From JBBIOU01 sp037443205 (GTDB taxonomy: Bacteria > Bacteroidota > Bacteroidia > Flavobacteriales_D > UBA2798): a stretch of 61,668 nt of DNA. Shown here piece by piece: positions 33,895 through 42,566 of the stretch. Position 1 is the first letter of the stretch. Each line of letters starts with the position of its first letter. Made by a program: the position numbers and the translations under genes. The notes beneath the pieces were generated by a model. That model made no database searches. It saw nothing but the letters and a program-made list of their open reading frames with translations, and was not told the DNA's origin. The stretch spans positions 1 through 61,668 of the forward strand of contig JBBIOU010000020.1 of NCBI GenBank assembly GCA_037443205.1, read 5' to 3'.

Positions 33895-34470
33895 TTATAG
33901 CTTATCAAGCAATCTACGTTTATTAATACCCATTTTTTTGAAATAGCCCGGGCTCAATCCGGTTACTTTTTTAAATTGCGAAGAAAGATGATGTACACTA
34001 CTGAAACCGGTAATATAGGCTATTTCCGATAGATTTTGTTGATTATACACAATCAGCTCTTTAACTTTTTCTATCCGCAGTAAAATAAAATATTGTTCTA
34101 TGGTTATCCCCTCAACCGATGAAAACAAATGACTAAGATAAGTATAATCGTAGGCAACTTGAGAAGTAATAAATGCAGATAATTTTATTTTTTTCTGTTC
34201 CGTAATGTTATTTAAATAATTTTGAACCAACAGCTTAATTTTTTCTATCAGTCTGATTTTTTTAGATTCTATCAGTTCAAACCCTTCCTTTTTAAGTAAT
34301 GTGTCCAGTTTTTTGATGGTTTCTTTATCAGGTATTTTTGTTAGTTCTACTTCGCCCGGATTTACGTAGTTAAAGTCTAGGTTTTGCCTATGTAAAATAT
34401 TTTTTATGGCAGCAATACAACGGCTGCAAACCATATTTTTAATGTATAAAATCTTATCGTTTTTCTTCAA
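33895..34470 (-). CDS. AraC-family regulator with an HMA-like metal-binding N-terminus
   Basis: 191 residues. The N-terminal 65 residues resemble a heavy-metal-associated (ferredoxin-like) domain with NMVCSRCIAAI, the CxxC metal site. The C-terminal half is an AraC helix-turn-helix pair (YDYTYLSHLFSSVEGITIEQ, LSEIAYITGFSSVHHLSSQF, KKVTGLSPGYFKK). The fusion suggests a transcription factor that senses copper or a similar metal. It sits directly upstream of the Cys-rich peptide gene on the same strand. No metal-efflux pump is adjacent. The target genes are inferred, not shown. Confidence 0.85.
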   Translation of the reverse strand: MKKNDKILYIKNMVCSRCIAAIKNILHRQNLDFNYVNPGEVELTKIPDKETIKKLDTLLKKEGFELIESKKIRLIEKIKLLVQNYLNNITEQKKIKLSAFITSQVAYDYTYLSHLFSSVEGITIEQYFILLRIEKVKELIVYNQQNLSEIAYITGFSSVHHLSSQFKKVTGLSPGYFKKMGINKRRLLDKL

Positions 34471-34573
34471 AATACAATATTTTTACAAATATATACTCAC
34501 ACTTGATAAGTTTACAAGTAGCTGCGGCTGATTAAAATACACCAACGGTAATATACAGAACTTAAAAAAACAA

Positions 34574-34581
34574 TATATTTG
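34574..34581 (+). promoter_or_regulatory. Putative -7 box for the lipoprotein gene
   Basis: TATATTTG, an exact TAnnTTTG match, 20 nt upstream of the ATG at 34602. It also argues against a GTG start at 34581. Confidence 0.5.
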
Positions 34582-34601
34582 TGTGCTCAAAGATTACTAT
34601 A

Positions 34602-35669
34602 ATGAATTATAAACACTTGTTTTATTTGTTTTTTACATGGAGTTTAACCGCTTGTTCTACCGATTTTGATGTGATTGATAAGTGGAAGGACCGCACCATT
34701 GTTTTCGGTTTATTAAACTCTAATGACAGCATTCATTATGTAAAAATAAATAAAGCCTATTTAGGAGCAGGCAACGCCTATGAATATGCAGTTATAAGAG
34801 ATTCATCAGAATACTCGCAACTTACAGCACGCATTGAAGAGTTTAATTCCTCAGGTGCATGGGTAGCTACTTACAATCTAAGAGATACTTTATTAAACAC
34901 CCGCGAACCGGGATTATTTTATTACCCCGAACAAAAAGTTTATTATTTTAAAAAAAATAACTTAAACGAAGATAATAGCTATAAGCTAATTGCTAATGTA
35001 GGCGAAAATGGAAAAGAAATACAAGGCCAAACCAATATTGTAAAACAGGGCTTTTTCAATTCAGCCATATCTAATCCATTTTTGGCTATTCCTTTTGCTA
35101 ACTCAAACAGTTCTCAAACGGATATTTATCCCAATTTGAATATAAAATTCAATAAACCCGAAAATGCCAATCGTTGTGATGTGTATTTATGCTTAAACTT
35201 TATTGAGCATACAACCTCAGGAGTAACAGGTAAAAAAGTAGAGTGGCGAATTTATTCGGCAACCGACCTAAACCCCTCCAGTCAAACAGAAATTACTTTA
35301 CCGGCATACAATGGTAAATCCTTCTATCAAACCATCAGTAACCTGGTGCAACCCAATCCCAATGTTATTAAACGCGTAGCCAAATCAATTGATTTTGTGT
35401 TGTATGCATCGCACCCCGATTTAACCACCTATATTAGCGTAAACGAACCTTCAACAGGTATTGTGCAGGAAAAACCTCTATTTACCAATCTTACTACGGC
35501 TGATAATACCGTATATGGAATTTTCTCGAGCAGAAAAGAAATCAGAGTCAAAGCCAAAATGATAAACGAAAACTCTATGCGTGAGTTGTGTACCGGCCAA
35601 TATACCGGTAATTTGGGTTTTTGTAGCGACTCTTCTATATGGGTAACCCAACCCTTTTACTGCAATTAA
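34602..35669 (+). CDS. Lipoprotein, DUF4249-like
   Basis: 355 residues from the ATG at 34602. A lipoprotein signal (SLTAC, Cys 18) is followed by a beta-rich ectodomain with IVFGLLNSNDSIHYVKINKAY near the N-terminus and paired strands through the rest. The layout of a lipobox, an opening 'D..IVV.GLLN..D..HYVKI' strand and an Ig-like domain resembles Bacteroidota DUF4249-type surface lipoproteins. No enzyme motif is seen. It is followed by dnaK after 134 nt, probably as a separate unit. Confidence 0.7.
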   Translation: MNYKHLFYLFFTWSLTACSTDFDVIDKWKDRTIVFGLLNSNDSIHYVKINKAYLGAGNAYEYAVIRDSSEYSQLTARIEEFNSSGAWVATYNLRDTLLNTREPGLFYYPEQKVYYFKKNNLNEDNSYKLIANVGENGKEIQGQTNIVKQGFFNSAISNPFLAIPFANSNSSQTDIYPNLNIKFNKPENANRCDVYLCLNFIEHTTSGVTGKKVEWRIYSATDLNPSSQTEITLPAYNGKSFYQTISNLVQPNPNVIKRVAKSIDFVLYASHPDLTTYISVNEPSTGIVQEKPLFTNLTTADNTVYGIFSSRKEIRVKAKMINENSMRELCTGQYTGNLGFCSDSSIWVTQPFYCN

Positions 35670-35803
35670 TAACTTCTCTTTAAGACAATTTGTCGTATTT
35701 TATATAGTTGCTGGCAGTATATCGTGCCATAATTTCAAATAATTTTCTTCGTTCGGCAAATGGCATGTTCATTGACAAATCATTTAAAAAATTTATATAG
35801 ATT

Positions 35804-37693
35804 ATGAGCAAAATAATAGGAATTGACTTAGGAACTACCAACTCATGTGTTGCCGTTATGGAGGGAAATCAACCTGTAGTTATCCCTAACAGCGAAGGTA
35901 AAAATACAACCCCTTCGGTAGTAGGATTTGTAGATGGCGGAGAGCGTAAAGTGGGTGATCCGGCAAAACGTCAGGCAATTACCAATCCGAAAAATACTAT
36001 ATTTTCCATAAAAAGATTTATGGGAAATACTTACGATGAATCGCTTAAAGAAGCTCAACGAGTACCCTATGAAGTTGTAAGAGGAGATAACAATACACCG
36101 CGTGTAAAAATAAACGACCGCACCTACACACCGCAGGAAATTTCGGCTATGATATTACAAAAAATGAAAAAAACAGCCGAAGACTATCTCGGACACGAAG
36201 TAACCGAAGCCGTTATTACCGTACCTGCATATTTTAATGATGCCCAACGCCAGGCTACCAAAGAAGCCGGAGAAATTGCAGGATTAAAAGTGCGCAGAAT
36301 TATTAATGAACCTACAGCCGCATCCTTAGCCTATGGTTTAGATAAAAAAGGTAAAGACCAAAAAATTGTTGTGTTCGACTGTGGTGGAGGTACACACGAT
36401 GTGTCTGTATTAGATTTAGGCGAAGGCATTTTTGAAGTAAAAGCTACCGATGGAGACACACATCTGGGCGGAGATGATTTTGACCAAAAAATAATAGATT
36501 GGCTTGCAGAAGAATTTTTGAAAGATGAAGGAGTAGATTTGCGCAAAGACCCTATGGCGCTTCAACGTCTTAAAGAAGCTGCCGAAAAAGCCAAAATAGA
36601 ACTCTCCAGCACTACCAGCACCGAAATTAATCTGCCCTATATTATGCCGGTAAACGGTATACCCAAACATTTGGTAAAAACGCTTACCCGGGCTAAGTTT
36701 GAACAACTGGTAGATGACTTGGTTAAACGCACCATTGAACCTTGTAAAACCGCATTAAAAAATGCAGGCTATACTACCAGCGATATTGATGAGGTAATTT
36801 TAGTTGGCGGTTCTACACGCATACCTGCCATTCAAGAAGCAGTAAGAAAATTTTTTGGCAAAGAACCCTCAAAAGGTGTTAACCCCGATGAGGTGGTGGC
36901 CTTAGGTGCAGCTATTCAAGGTGCAGTACTTACAGGCGAAGTGAAAGATGTATTGCTCTTAGATGTTACACCACTATCGTTAGGAATAGAAACCTATGGA
37001 GGTGTAATGACAAAATTAATCGAAGCAAATACTACTATCCCGGCCAAAAAAACCGAAACATTTTCTACCGCCAGCGATAACCAACCCTCAGTAACCATCC
37101 ATGTATTGCAAGGCGAACGCCCCATGGCAAAAGATAACAGAACCATTGGTCAATTTAACCTCGATGGCATTCCGCCTGCACCACGCGGTGTACCACAAAT
37201 AGAAGTAACCTTTGACATTGATGCCAACGGTATTTTAAATGTATCGGCTAAAGATAAAGCTACCGGAAAAGAACAAAAAATACGCATCGAAGCCGGCAGC
37301 GGATTATCTAAAGAAGAAATAGAAAGAATGAAACGCGAAGCCGAAGCCAATGCTGAAGCAGACAGAATAGCAAAAGAAAAAGTTGATAAACTCAATCAGG
37401 CTGATGCATTGATTTTCCAAACCGAAAAAGGATTAAAAGAACATGGCGACAAGTTACCTGCAGATAAAAAGCAGGAAATTGAAAATGCAATTGCCGAACT
37501 CAAAAAAGCACATCAGGAACAGGATTTAGCTAAAGTTGATGCAGCCATGAACACGCTCAATAATATTTACCATGCTGCGGCACAACAAATGTACGGACAA
37601 GGCAATACAACAAACTCTGCCGATGATAAAGCCAATACGGCAAACAATGACCAGGAAGTTACTGATGTTGACTTTGAAGAAGTGAAAAAATAA
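35804..37693 (+). CDS. dnaK: Chaperone DnaK (Hsp70)
   Basis: 629 residues. The nucleotide-binding domain has IGIDLGTTNSCVAVMEG, FDCGGGTHDVSVLDLG and ILVGGSTRIPAIQEAV. The interdomain linker DVLLLDVTPLSLGIET is followed by the substrate-binding domain and a helical lid ending in an acidic tail (VDFEEVKK). The CGGGTHDVS form of the phosphate loop is seen in other Bacteroidota and is not a defect. No grpE or dnaJ adjoins. A strong terminator follows. No clear heat-shock operator was seen upstream. Confidence 0.98.
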   Translation: MSKIIGIDLGTTNSCVAVMEGNQPVVIPNSEGKNTTPSVVGFVDGGERKVGDPAKRQAITNPKNTIFSIKRFMGNTYDESLKEAQRVPYEVVRGDNNTPRVKINDRTYTPQEISAMILQKMKKTAEDYLGHEVTEAVITVPAYFNDAQRQATKEAGEIAGLKVRRIINEPTAASLAYGLDKKGKDQKIVVFDCGGGTHDVSVLDLGEGIFEVKATDGDTHLGGDDFDQKIIDWLAEEFLKDEGVDLRKDPMALQRLKEAAEKAKIELSSTTSTEINLPYIMPVNGIPKHLVKTLTRAKFEQLVDDLVKRTIEPCKTALKNAGYTTSDIDEVILVGGSTRIPAIQEAVRKFFGKEPSKGVNPDEVVALGAAIQGAVLTGEVKDVLLLDVTPLSLGIETYGGVMTKLIEANTTIPAKKTETFSTASDNQPSVTIHVLQGERPMAKDNRTIGQFNLDGIPPAPRGVPQIEVTFDIDANGILNVSAKDKATGKEQKIRIEAGSGLSKEEIERMKREAEANAEADRIAKEKVDKLNQADALIFQTEKGLKEHGDKLPADKKQEIENAIAELKKAHQEQDLAKVDAAMNTLNNIYHAAAQQMYGQGNTTNSADDKANTANNDQEVTDVDFEEVKK

Positions 37694-37719
37694 TTTTATT
37701 TAGTACTGAATAATCTATC

Positions 37720-37757
37720 TGCACCCCCAATGCAATATGCATTGGGGGTGCATTTTT
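37720..37757 (+). terminator. Terminator of dnaK
   Basis: Perfect 15-bp stem TGCACCCCCAATGCA/TGCATTGGGGGTGCA around loop ATA, followed by TTTTT. Confidence 0.93.
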
Positions 37758-37766
37758 AAATATAAT

Positions 37767-37793
37767 AATCCCAAATTCAGCATTAGAAATTTG
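37767..37793. repeat. 27-bp dispersed intergenic repeat, copy 1
   Basis: AATCCCAAATTCAGCAT followed by TA and GAAATTTG (copy 1: GCATTAGAAATTTG). It matches 51277-51303 at 25 of 27 positions. The unit is itself a loose inverted repeat (CAAATTC ... GAAATTTG). Confidence 0.75.
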
Positions 37794-37982
37794 AAATAAA
37801 TCCAAATTTTCCGCCAGAGGCGGACTGAGTGTGTTGAGTGTCGTGTGGGATTTGGGTTATCCGCCATCAGGCGAACATTACGCATGCTAATGCGTAATGC
37901 GGGATAATGTCCCAAAAGTATAACAATATTTTCGGGATAAAATTTGATGTTACAAATTCATGAGCTCTGCATAAACTATCCC

Positions 37983-37990
37983 TATATTTG
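37983..37990 (+). promoter_or_regulatory. Putative -7 box for the carotenoid genes
   Basis: TATATTTG matches TAnnTTTG exactly, 8 nt before the ATG at 37999, so the leader would be very short. Confidence 0.45.
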
Positions 37991-37998
37991 TTTGTTGA

Positions 37999-38637
37999 AT
38001 GTTAATGTACTCAAAACACCATATTTCTAATTTTTTTCTTGTAGTTATATATGCGGTGGGAATTATAGCTATTTCAGCGGGCTATAAAGACATAGCTGCC
38101 TTAACACCGCTTACACTCGCAGCCACTTTTATCATAATGGTAATGAATCATCAGGGTAAATTAAAACAAGAACTCATTATACTGGGAGTTATTTTTTTGT
38201 GGGGGTTTTTGATTGAGGCAGCCGGAGTGGCAAGCGGTAAAATATTTGGAGCATACAGCTATGGAAACAACCTTGGATTTAAACTTTTTTCGGTGCCTGT
38301 TGTTATAGGTTTAAATTGGAGCCTACTGGTTTACAGTACCGCACAGGCGGCAAGGGTTTTGTTAAGTAGTGTTTTCCCCGCTGCCTGTGTTGGCTCTATT
38401 ATAATGGTAGCATTGGATGTTTTGATAGAACCGGTAGCCGTTAAGTTAGATTTTTGGCAGTGGCAACATCATAAAATACCTTTGCAAAATTATTTGGCTT
38501 GGTTTTTAGTGTCTTTTGCAGCACACTATTTTTATCAAAAATTATCGCCAATATTGCCTATCAATAAAACCGCACCCGTGATATTAGTTTTACATTTTTT
38601 GTTTTTCGGAATACTTAATTTAACTTTGAAACCATAG
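37999..38637 (+). CDS. Carotenoid biosynthesis protein, CruF-like (DUF422)
   Basis: 212 residues with about seven membrane helices. IEAAGVASGKIFGAYSYGNN, VPVVIGLNWSLLVYSTAQA and LDVLIEPVAVKLDFWQWQ are DUF422/CruF motifs. CruF is a 1',2'-hydratase acting on the end group of carotenoids such as gamma-carotene or bacterioruberin precursors. It is first in a three-gene carotenoid run with crtZ (10 nt) and a lycopene cyclase. The hydratase reaction is inferred from family membership; the real substrate is open because the next genes make cyclic hydroxylated carotenoids. Confidence 0.85.
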   Translation: MLMYSKHHISNFFLVVIYAVGIIAISAGYKDIAALTPLTLAATFIIMVMNHQGKLKQELIILGVIFLWGFLIEAAGVASGKIFGAYSYGNNLGFKLFSVPVVIGLNWSLLVYSTAQAARVLLSSVFPAACVGSIIMVALDVLIEPVAVKLDFWQWQHHKIPLQNYLAWFLVSFAAHYFYQKLSPILPINKTAPVILVLHFLFFGILNLTLKP

Positions 38638-38647
38638 AATAAAGATT

Positions 38648-39136
38648 ATGCCGCTTTGGTTTAACATAATGGTATTTGTAGTAACATTTTTCTTTATGGA
38701 ATTTATGGCATGGTTTACGCATAAATACATCATGCATGGTTTTATGTGGTATTTTCATGAAGATCATCACAAACCTATCCCCAAGTTATTTGGCTTCTTC
38801 GAAAAAAACGATATTTTCTTTTTAATATTTGCAGTGCCAAGCTGGTTATGTATTATGCTGGGGCTAATGTATGCATATTATACAACCGTTTATATTGGTG
38901 CCGGTATAGCTGTTTATGGCATTTGCTATTTTCTGGTTCATGAAGTGTTTATTCACCGCAGATTGAACTGGTTTAAAAATTCCGATAATGTTTACTTGCG
39001 CGCCATCAGAAAAGCACACAAAGTGCACCATAAAAATTTGGGTAAAGAAAACGGTGAATGTTTTGGTATGCTTATAGTGCCTCTGAAATATTTTATTGAA
39101 GCACACCACACCTTAAAAAACAAACACAAAGCTTGA
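38648..39136 (+). CDS. crtZ: Beta-carotene hydroxylase CrtZ
   Basis: 162 residues. The histidine clusters HKYIMH, HEDHH, HEVFIHRR and HKVHHKN give the di-iron site of the CrtZ/fatty-acid-hydroxylase family, arranged around four membrane helices. It hydroxylates the beta-ionone rings of beta-carotene toward zeaxanthin. The length is normal. Its stop overlaps the TTG start of the cyclase gene by 4 nt. Confidence 0.92.
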   Translation: MPLWFNIMVFVVTFFFMEFMAWFTHKYIMHGFMWYFHEDHHKPIPKLFGFFEKNDIFFLIFAVPSWLCIMLGLMYAYYTTVYIGAGIAVYGICYFLVHEVFIHRRLNWFKNSDNVYLRAIRKAHKVHHKNLGKENGECFGMLIVPLKYFIEAHHTLKNKHKA

Positions 39137-39834
39137 AATATCTTTATCTATATCTGGACCTGTTTACCCTTGCAGGACCCATGCTGCTAAGTTTCGATAA
39201 AAAAGTTGCCTTTTATAAAAAATGGAAAGCCTTGTTTCCGGCAATTTTTATCATGTCAGCTATTTTTATTGCATGGGATGTTTATTTTACTCACTTAGGT
39301 ATTTGGGGATTTAATCCCAAATACTTATCAGGAATATACATACTAAATTTACCTGTTGAAGAATGTCTTTTTTTTATCGTTGTTCCTTATGCCTGCATGT
39401 TTATTTACGAATGTTTAAATGCATACATACGCATAGATTTATTTAAACAATCATATCTTATAATTTATACTATATTAGCTTTCATACTTATATTAATAGC
39501 TGTAATGTTTTACCATCAGTTATATACTTCTATTACATTTGCAGGATGTGGAATATTAATAATCTTTATGGTAGTTTATTTTAAATCGCCTTATTTGTCA
39601 AGATTTTTGTTGGCATACATAGTTTGTTTACTACCCTTTTTGCTGATTAACGGAATTTTAACCGGAAGCATGATAGATGAACAAGTGGTATGGTATAATT
39701 CATACCACATTTTTAATCTGCGTATTTTTACCATACCCATAGAAGATACTATATATAATTTGTTTATGCTACTTACTACCCTTACAGGGTATGAATATTT
39801 TAAGTGTAGATTTAATATTGCATGCGCGATATGA
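39133..39834 (+). CDS. Lycopene beta-cyclase, CrtYcd-type membrane protein
   Basis: 233 residues with about seven membrane helices. WDVYFTHLGIWGFNPKYLSG, LNLPVEECLFFIVVPYACMF and the similar C-terminal FNLRIFTIPIEDTIYNLFML are two copies of the heterodimeric-type lycopene cyclase domain (CrtYc plus CrtYd) fused in one chain. This fused form is found in Bacteroidota and archaea. It starts with TTG at 39133, coupled to crtZ. With crtZ it would give zeaxanthin-type pigments from lycopene; crtB and crtI are not in the window. Confidence 0.9.
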   Translation: MKYLYLYLDLFTLAGPMLLSFDKKVAFYKKWKALFPAIFIMSAIFIAWDVYFTHLGIWGFNPKYLSGIYILNLPVEECLFFIVVPYACMFIYECLNAYIRIDLFKQSYLIIYTILAFILILIAVMFYHQLYTSITFAGCGILIIFMVVYFKSPYLSRFLLAYIVCLLPFLLINGILTGSMIDEQVVWYNSYHIFNLRIFTIPIEDTIYNLFMLLTTLTGYEYFKCRFNIACAI

Positions 39835-39913
39835 TGTGTTAAAAAAATGATTGGTAAATTAATTTGCTTCTAAAGTTTATTTTATACTTTTAACCCAATA
39901 AAAATCAAATAAG

Positions 39914-39920
39914 AAAGGAG
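39914..39920 (+). promoter_or_regulatory. Strong Shine-Dalgarno for clpP (unusual here)
   Basis: AAAGGAG, 9 nt before the ATG at 39930. Nearly all other genes in the window lack such a site, as usual for Bacteroidota, so this one stands out. Confidence 0.6.
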
Positions 39921-39929
39921 AAAACAACA

Positions 39930-40604
39930 ATGTTCCCAAAAGATGAATTTAAAAAATATGCTATCAAACATAAAGGCATCAGCAGTTTAACGTACCATCA
40001 ATATACTTCGGCCATTGAAAATTCAATGACTCCCTATATTATCGAAGAGCGACAATTAAATGTAGCACAAATGGATGTATTTTCGCGTTTGATGATGGAT
40101 AGAATCATTTTTCTGGGTACCGGTATTTATGATCAGGTGGCTAATATCATTCAGGCGCAGTTATTATTTTTAGAGTCGGTTGATTCTAAAAAAGATATAC
40201 AAATATACTTAAACTCACCCGGAGGCTCAGTATATGCCGGCCTGGGGATATATGATACCATGCAATATATTGCCCCCGATGTGGCTACTATCTGTACCGG
40301 TATGGCAGCCTCAATGGGCGCTGTGTTATTGTGTGCGGGAGCAGCCGGAAAACGCACGGCTTTAAAACACGCTCGCGTAATGATTCACCAACCTCTAGGA
40401 GGCGCAGAAGGTCAGGCATCGGATATAGAAATTACAGCCCGCGAAATAATGAAACTCAAAAAAGAATTGTACGAAATTATTTCTAAACATTCCGGCCAGC
40501 CTTACGACAAAGTTTGGGCCGATAGCGACCGCGATTACTGGATGATAGCAGACGAAGCCAAAGCATACGGCATGATAGACGAAGTGCTGGAAAGAGGAAA
40601 ATAG
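39930..40604 (+). CDS. clpP: ATP-dependent Clp protease proteolytic subunit
   Basis: 224 residues. The catalytic Ser lies in GMAASMGAVLL, the His in MIHQPLGG and the Asp in the DSDRDYWM region, with the N-terminal ERQLNVAQMDVFSRLMMDRIIFLG typical of Bacteroidota ClpP. ClpP forms the double-heptamer protease chamber driven by ClpX or ClpA. No tig or clpX is adjacent. It is a single-gene unit with a clear terminator. Confidence 0.96.
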   Translation: MFPKDEFKKYAIKHKGISSLTYHQYTSAIENSMTPYIIEERQLNVAQMDVFSRLMMDRIIFLGTGIYDQVANIIQAQLLFLESVDSKKDIQIYLNSPGGSVYAGLGIYDTMQYIAPDVATICTGMAASMGAVLLCAGAAGKRTALKHARVMIHQPLGGAEGQASDIEITAREIMKLKKELYEIISKHSGQPYDKVWADSDRDYWMIADEAKAYGMIDEVLERGK

Positions 40605-40625
40605 TATTATAATTAGTTAGTTTTT

Positions 40626-40656
40626 AAAGCCCCGTATAAATATTATACGGGGCTTT
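40626..40656 (+). terminator. Terminator of clpP
   Basis: Perfect 14-bp stem AAAGCCCCGTATAA/TTATACGGGGCTTT with loop ATA, 22 nt after the clpP stop. The A/T ends of the stem make it usable on both strands. Confidence 0.88.
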
Positions 40657-40817
40657 GACATATATAATTATCAAGCAAAATTTATTTATCAGGAACTGAT
40701 ATTCAAGTCTAAATTTTAAAAAAGAAGTGTTTTAAACATGTATAAAATTGAAAAATTTTGATGAACTATTTATTTTATTTATCACGTATTTAAAATATTT
40801 TTAGATAAAAATTTGTG

Positions 40818-42566
40818 ATGAAATATACTTGTGTATTTATTTTTCTGTTTACTGTTTGTGTTACAAATGCACAATTTTACTCCGAAGCAATTAATATAAA
40901 TAATGTAAATGCTAAAGCAATATCAAGCGGATTACTTTTTCATAATCATAACACGTCAAGCAGCGGTTTTGAAGTTCCTGCCGGTTCAGGTATACACACA
41001 ATATATGGATACAATTTATGGATAGGTGCACATAGCAATGACTCGTCAATCCTATACGGCATGTTTCCACGCTATACCGATTCAATTCGCACACGTCCGG
41101 GTCCAGTAATGAATACAGGTAATTATCTTTCTCAATCAAATGTTTGGAATTATATTTGGAAGATTGATAAATCCGAAATAATTTACCATATTAATAATTA
41201 CAATCAACCCGGTTATGTTATGCCCGTAAATATTTCTACCTGGCCGGCACATGGTGACACTTCATTAGGACAAGCCCAAAATTTAGCACCATTTATTGAT
41301 GTTGATAATGACGGTTACTACAACCCTATGAACGGAGACTATCCCGCCATAAAAGGAGACCAATGCCTATTTTTAATATTTAATGATGATTTGGGTTACT
41401 CTGAAAATTTTAAAGTAGAGATACATTGTATGTTATATGCATTTGATTGTTCAATAGATTCTGCTTTTAATAATACCGTGTTTGTTCACTATAAAATATT
41501 TAATCGTTCGGCAAATATTTATTACAAAACATTGATAGGTACTTTTATAGATTTTGATATAGGAGTAGCCTATGATGATTATTTTGGAACTGATGTACAA
41601 AGAACCAGCATATATGCATATAATGCGGATGATTATGATGAAACGAACGGGGTACAACAAGGATATGGAAATAACCCACCTGCACAAAGCGCCACCTTAT
41701 TAAAAGGTCCATTATTGGATGCCGATGGAATAGATAATCCATATACAACCGATGTTCAACAAGCGCTTGGCAGCAATGGAATAGTATATCCTTATTTTGC
41801 GCAAGGATATGGTGATGGTATCATTGATAATGAAAGAGCAGGCATGGCATATTCTCAAGTATTTATGAATTCTAATTTTTATAACTATTTTATCAACAAT
41901 TATAACGTTATAAATGGTAAGACACCTTCTGGAACTGATTTGTATCATCATTGCTCACCCGTCATAAGTAAATATATATTCACTGATAATTCAGACACTT
42001 TATTTTATGGAACGAATGGAATAGACCCTAACTGTATTACAAGCTGGACAGAGTATAATGTGTTTAATCCCCCCGGTGACAGAAGAGGTGTATTGAGTAC
42101 AGGTAGATTTACTTTTAATCCTGGAGAGGAGCAAGAAATAGAATTTGCTTTTGTGTTCGGAAGGGATTATCTGGCCAATACAAATGCTAATTTAGCTTCC
42201 ATAAGTGTTTTACAAAACAGAATAGATAGTATTAAACATTACTATTATTTAAACCAAACGCCTTGTGGTAATAATTTTAATTATTTCCTTACTACCCCCG
42301 AAATTGAGAATAACAAACCTCAAGTTAAGTTATATCCTAATCCTTCAAACGGAATTGTATATTTAGAAATTTCAAATTTTGGTATGTTGCCGAACGAAAA
42401 TCTAAGATGCATGGTATTTGATATTTCAGGTAAATTAGTTTATAATACCAATATTACCAACCAAAAATCTGTGCTACCTCTCGAATTTTTAGCTGATGGT
42501 TTATATTATGTTGTATTAAATAGTGATAGACAAACAAAGGTGCAGAAATTTATTATCAGCCGTTAG
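40818..42566 (+). CDS. Secreted protein with T9SS type A sorting domain
   Basis: 582 residues from the ATG at 40818 (a GTG lies one codon earlier). Signal peptide 1-18 (VTNAQ). The large ectodomain has a repeated Ca-binding-like DVDNDGYYNPMNGDYP and DADGID segment and aromatic-rich strands, as in Bacteroidota secreted proteins of unknown role. The C-terminal 80 residues are a type A sorting domain (LYPNPSNGIVYLEI, MVFDISGKLVY, DGLYYVVLNS, KVQKFIISR). It is convergent with the SprT-like gene, with an 11-nt overlap of the two ends. Confidence 0.88.
   Translation: MKYTCVFIFLFTVCVTNAQFYSEAININNVNAKAISSGLLFHNHNTSSSGFEVPAGSGIHTIYGYNLWIGAHSNDSSILYGMFPRYTDSIRTRPGPVMNTGNYLSQSNVWNYIWKIDKSEIIYHINNYNQPGYVMPVNISTWPAHGDTSLGQAQNLAPFIDVDNDGYYNPMNGDYPAIKGDQCLFLIFNDDLGYSENFKVEIHCMLYAFDCSIDSAFNNTVFVHYKIFNRSANIYYKTLIGTFIDFDIGVAYDDYFGTDVQRTSIYAYNADDYDETNGVQQGYGNNPPAQSATLLKGPLLDADGIDNPYTTDVQQALGSNGIVYPYFAQGYGDGIIDNERAGMAYSQVFMNSNFYNYFINNYNVINGKTPSGTDLYHHCSPVISKYIFTDNSDTLFYGTNGIDPNCITSWTEYNVFNPPGDRRGVLSTGRFTFNPGEEQEIEFAFVFGRDYLANTNANLASISVLQNRIDSIKHYYYLNQTPCGNNFNYFLTTPEIENNKPQVKLYPNPSNGIVYLEISNFGMLPNENLRCMVFDISGKLVYNTNITNQKSVLPLEFLADGLYYVVLNSDRQTKVQKFIISR

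Larger units (their letters stand above)
37694..37998. other. Repeat-rich 305-bp intergenic region after dnaK
   Basis: No gene is seen. Besides the dnaK terminator and the 27-bp dispersed repeat it holds a CCGCC-AGA-GGCGG hairpin (37811-37823), CCGCCATCAGGCG (37861-37873), and a 10-bp stem CATTACGCAT/ATGCGTAATG (37876-37899). This looks like a landing site for small Bacteroidota palindromic repeats. Confidence 0.7.

Noticed and set aside
35712..35729. TGGCA-N8-TGCCA upstream of dnaK as a sigma-54 promoter or heat-shock operator
   Set aside because: The GG and GC spacing is one base too long for sigma-54, it is not a CIRCE element (TTAGCACTC), and a single copy cannot support a new operator.
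36364..36420. Altered phosphate loop (CGGGTHDVS) in DnaK as a functional change
   Set aside because: The same GGGTHDVS form is known in other Bacteroidota DnaK proteins, so it is a lineage feature.
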